DNA of 64,000 nucleotides. It comes from Robiginitalea sp. (GTDB lineage: Bacteria > Bacteroidota > Bacteroidia > Flavobacteriales > Flavobacteriaceae). The notes beneath the pieces were generated by a model. That model was not told where the DNA came from. It ran no database searches and saw only the letters and a program-made list of their open reading frames with translations. The DNA is taken from NCBI GenBank assembly GCA_024642005.1, contig JAHECA010000019.1, positions 1 through 64,000 of the forward strand, given 5' to 3'. Below, piece after piece: positions 62,574 to 64,000 of this stretch (positions are counted from its first letter, which is position 1; each line of letters opens with the position of its first letter). A program made the position numbers and the translations under genes.

Positions 62574-63551
62574 TTACATGTTCAAAAGATAGGCAAAAAT
62601 TAAAGGTGCAACAATAGTCGCGTCGCTTTCAATAATAAATTTCGGAGTGTCGATTCCGAGTTTTCCCCAGGTAATTTTTTCATTCGGAACAGCCCCCGAA
62701 TACGAGCCGTAGCTGGTGGTGCTGTCGCTTATCTGGCAGAAGTAATTCCAAAAGGGGGTATCGGTCCTTTCCATATCCTGATACAACATGGGTACCACGC
62801 ATATCGGGAAATCGCCCGCAATGCCTCCCCCGATCTGGAAAAAGCCGATCCCTTTCCCGGAATTAGCCGTATACCAGTCGGCCAAAAAGGTCATGTATTC
62901 TATCCCGGACTTCATGGTAGCGGCCTTGAGCTCCCCTTTTAATACATACGATGCAAAAATATTGCCCATGGTGCTGTCTTCCCAGCCCGGGCATACCAGC
63001 GGCAGGTTGGCCTTGGCCGCGGCATACATCCAGGAATTTTTGATGTCTATTTCGTAGTACTGTTCCAGCACCCCTGAAAGGAGTAGCTTATACATGTATT
63101 CGTGCGGAAAATAACGCTCCCCGGCATCTTCGGCAGCCTTCCAGATTTCGAAGATGTGCTTCTGGAGCCTGCGAAAAGCTTCCTCTTCGGGGATGCAGGT
63201 GTCGGTAACCCGGTTCAGGCCCTGTTCGAGCAGCTCCCATTCGTCCTGAGGGGTCAGGTCGCGGTAATTGGGAATCCGCTTGTAATGGCTGTGCGCTACC
63301 AGGTTCATGAGGTCTTCTTCCAGGTTTGCCCCGGTACAGGATATGATGTGCACCTTCTCCTGGCGGATCACTTCTGCGAAAATCCGGCCCAGCTCGGCGG
63401 TGCTCATGGCGCCTGCGAGCGACACCAGCATCTTGGAACCGCCCTTGAGCTGGTCTTCGTACGCTTTGGCGGCATCGACCAGGGCGGCGGCATTGAAATG
63501 CCGGTAATAATGGGTTATGAAATCGGAAATGGGTCCTTTTTTGGCAGTCAT
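62574..63551 (-). CDS. deoxyhypusine synthase-like protein
   Basis: A 325-residue NAD-dependent aminobutyl transferase-like enzyme. Features shared with deoxyhypusine synthase are CTGANLEEDL (72-81), SGKGIGFFQIGGG, and YSGAVPNEKITWGKL (284-298) with Lys297 in the position of the catalytic Lys329 of the human enzyme. Bacteria lack eIF5A, so the target is unknown; homospermidine-type polyamine chemistry is possible. The ATG lies two bases after the arginine decarboxylase stop. ATG 63551 is chosen over a longer frame that overlaps the decarboxylase. Confidence 0.88.
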   Translation of the reverse strand: MTAKKGPISDFITHYYRHFNAAALVDAAKAYEDQLKGGSKMLVSLAGAMSTAELGRIFAEVIRQEKVHIISCTGANLEEDLMNLVAHSHYKRIPNYRDLTPQDEWELLEQGLNRVTDTCIPEEEAFRRLQKHIFEIWKAAEDAGERYFPHEYMYKLLLSGVLEQYYEIDIKNSWMYAAAKANLPLVCPGWEDSTMGNIFASYVLKGELKAATMKSGIEYMTFLADWYTANSGKGIGFFQIGGGIAGDFPICVVPMLYQDMERTDTPFWNYFCQISDSTTSYGSYSGAVPNEKITWGKLGIDTPKFIIESDATIVAPLIFAYLLNM

Positions 63552-63552
63552 C

Positions 63553-64000
63553 TTATTGGAGTTTGTTGCTGTGGTGTTCTGCAGGGGCTTCCTCCTGCGC
63601 CGTACTGGGTTCGTAGCCCAAAATGCGCAAGTGGTCTTCAGCGCGCTGTTGTTCGCTGAATACCGTAACATGCAGGGCCCCCGAAGCGTCCCGGTCGACC
63701 AGCAGGTGTTTCGGGTGCGGGATCAGGCAGTGCTGCAACCCCCCGTAGCCCCCGATGGTTTCCTGATAGGCCCCGGTGTTGAAAAACCCGATGTACAGGG
63801 GTTTGGCCGAGTGGAATTTGGGCAGGTAAATGGCGTTCATATCCTGCTGGCTGTTGTAGTAATCGTCGCTGTCGCAGGTGAGCCCGCCCAGCAGCACCCG
63901 TTCATACGAGTCGTTCCACCTGTTGATTGGCAGCATGATAAAGCGCTTGTTGATGGCCCAGGAATCGGGCAGGGTAGTGATAAACGAACTGTCGATCATA
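63553..64000 (-). CDS. arginine decarboxylase (3' part; cut by the window end)
   Basis: Only the C-terminal 148 residues are present; the gene continues beyond position 64000. The segment MLPINRWNDSYERVLLGG and CDSDDYYNSQQDM is typical of the fold-III PLP ornithine/arginine decarboxylases, and the acidic CDSDD supplies the cofactor-side residue of the dimer partner. In Bacteroidota this enzyme makes agmatine for polyamines, fitting the deoxyhypusine synthase-like gene that follows it after one base. Confidence 0.85.
   Translation of the reverse strand, partial: MIDSSFITTLPDSWAINKRFIMLPINRWNDSYERVLLGGLTCDSDDYYNSQQDMNAIYLPKFHSAKPLYIGFFNTGAYQETIGGYGGLQHCLIPHPKHLLVDRDASGALHVTVFSEQQRAEDHLRILGYEPSTAQEEAPAEHHSNKLQ

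Noticed and set aside
1-64000. Prophage, insertion sequence, CRISPR array or integrative element
   Set aside because: No integrase, transposase, phage structural gene, direct-repeat array or att-like duplication was seen; the tRNA-Leu at the left edge is not followed by an integrase within the window.

Overview
The window is a gene-dense stretch of chromosome from a member of the Bacteroidota, most likely a high-GC marine Flavobacteriaceae; Robiginitalea-like is my best guess from GC content and gene set, not a proven identification. The evidence is: repeated TAnnTTTG promoter -7 elements, absence of obvious Shine-Dalgarno sequences, two proteins with type IX secretion (T9SS) C-terminal sorting domains, an SDR-type L-threonine dehydrogenase, a Bacteroidota-style fused RimB-RimK protein, and many secreted peptidases and lipoproteins. 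I see no insertion sequence, prophage, CRISPR array or rRNA. No gene-free stretch exceeds 300 bases; the largest intergenic region (46386-46626) holds only promoter-type signals.

Layout. 1-2533: tRNA-Leu, then prs, rplY and pth. 2534-6999 (minus): a T9SS metalloprotease translationally coupled to a lipoprotein. 7051-10702: ribF coupled to a vitamin K-dependent gamma-carboxylase-like membrane protein, then serS. 10769-17236: a TPR protein and a tightly packed run (DUF4286, GGCT, rsmA, mgtE, cupin, 2-hydroxyacid dehydrogenase, DUF1801). 17309-18148: VOC protein and TM2 protein. 18225-19999: an arsR-DUF6428-arsN-arsC cassette without an efflux pump. 19996-25168: an acyltransferase-GNAT fusion, aspartate kinase, GNAT, fbp, TerB. 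25324-31959: repair genes (DEXH helicase, pdeM, mfd). 32037-33956: secreted S15-type hydrolase. 33984-35061 (minus): ACT-like protein and YraN. 35261-38475: DUF1800/DUF1501 secretion pair, ended by a strong terminator. 38623-41621: metG and a histone deacetylase-like enzyme. 41692-44650: nucleoside hydrolase lipoprotein, ribokinase and a GRP-type sugar transporter, which together read as a nucleoside-ribose salvage route. 44723-45518: ferritin and a nine-cysteine small protein. 46053-46385: ssb. 46627-55188: two M28 peptidases, a large Asp-box propeller protein, a Qnr-like pentapeptide-repeat protein, a zinc-ribbon protein and a CBS protein. 55181-59371: SDR protein, TPR protein and a minus-strand trehalase operon. 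59437-61772: threonine dehydrogenase and RimB-RimK fusion (convergent). 61825-64000 (minus): VOC, a small acidic protein, a deoxyhypusine synthase-like enzyme and the 3' part of an arginine decarboxylase.

Most interesting items: the gamma-carboxylase homologue at 7980-9341, which keeps the KTxxNNH catalytic-lysine motif; the pumpless arsenic cassette with a palindromic operator over its promoter; the cysteine-rich protein behind ferritin; the Tat-plus-T9SS DUF1501 protein; the deoxyhypusine synthase-like gene in a polyamine context; and a triply repeated TTTTGATAT motif between 52809 and 52898.
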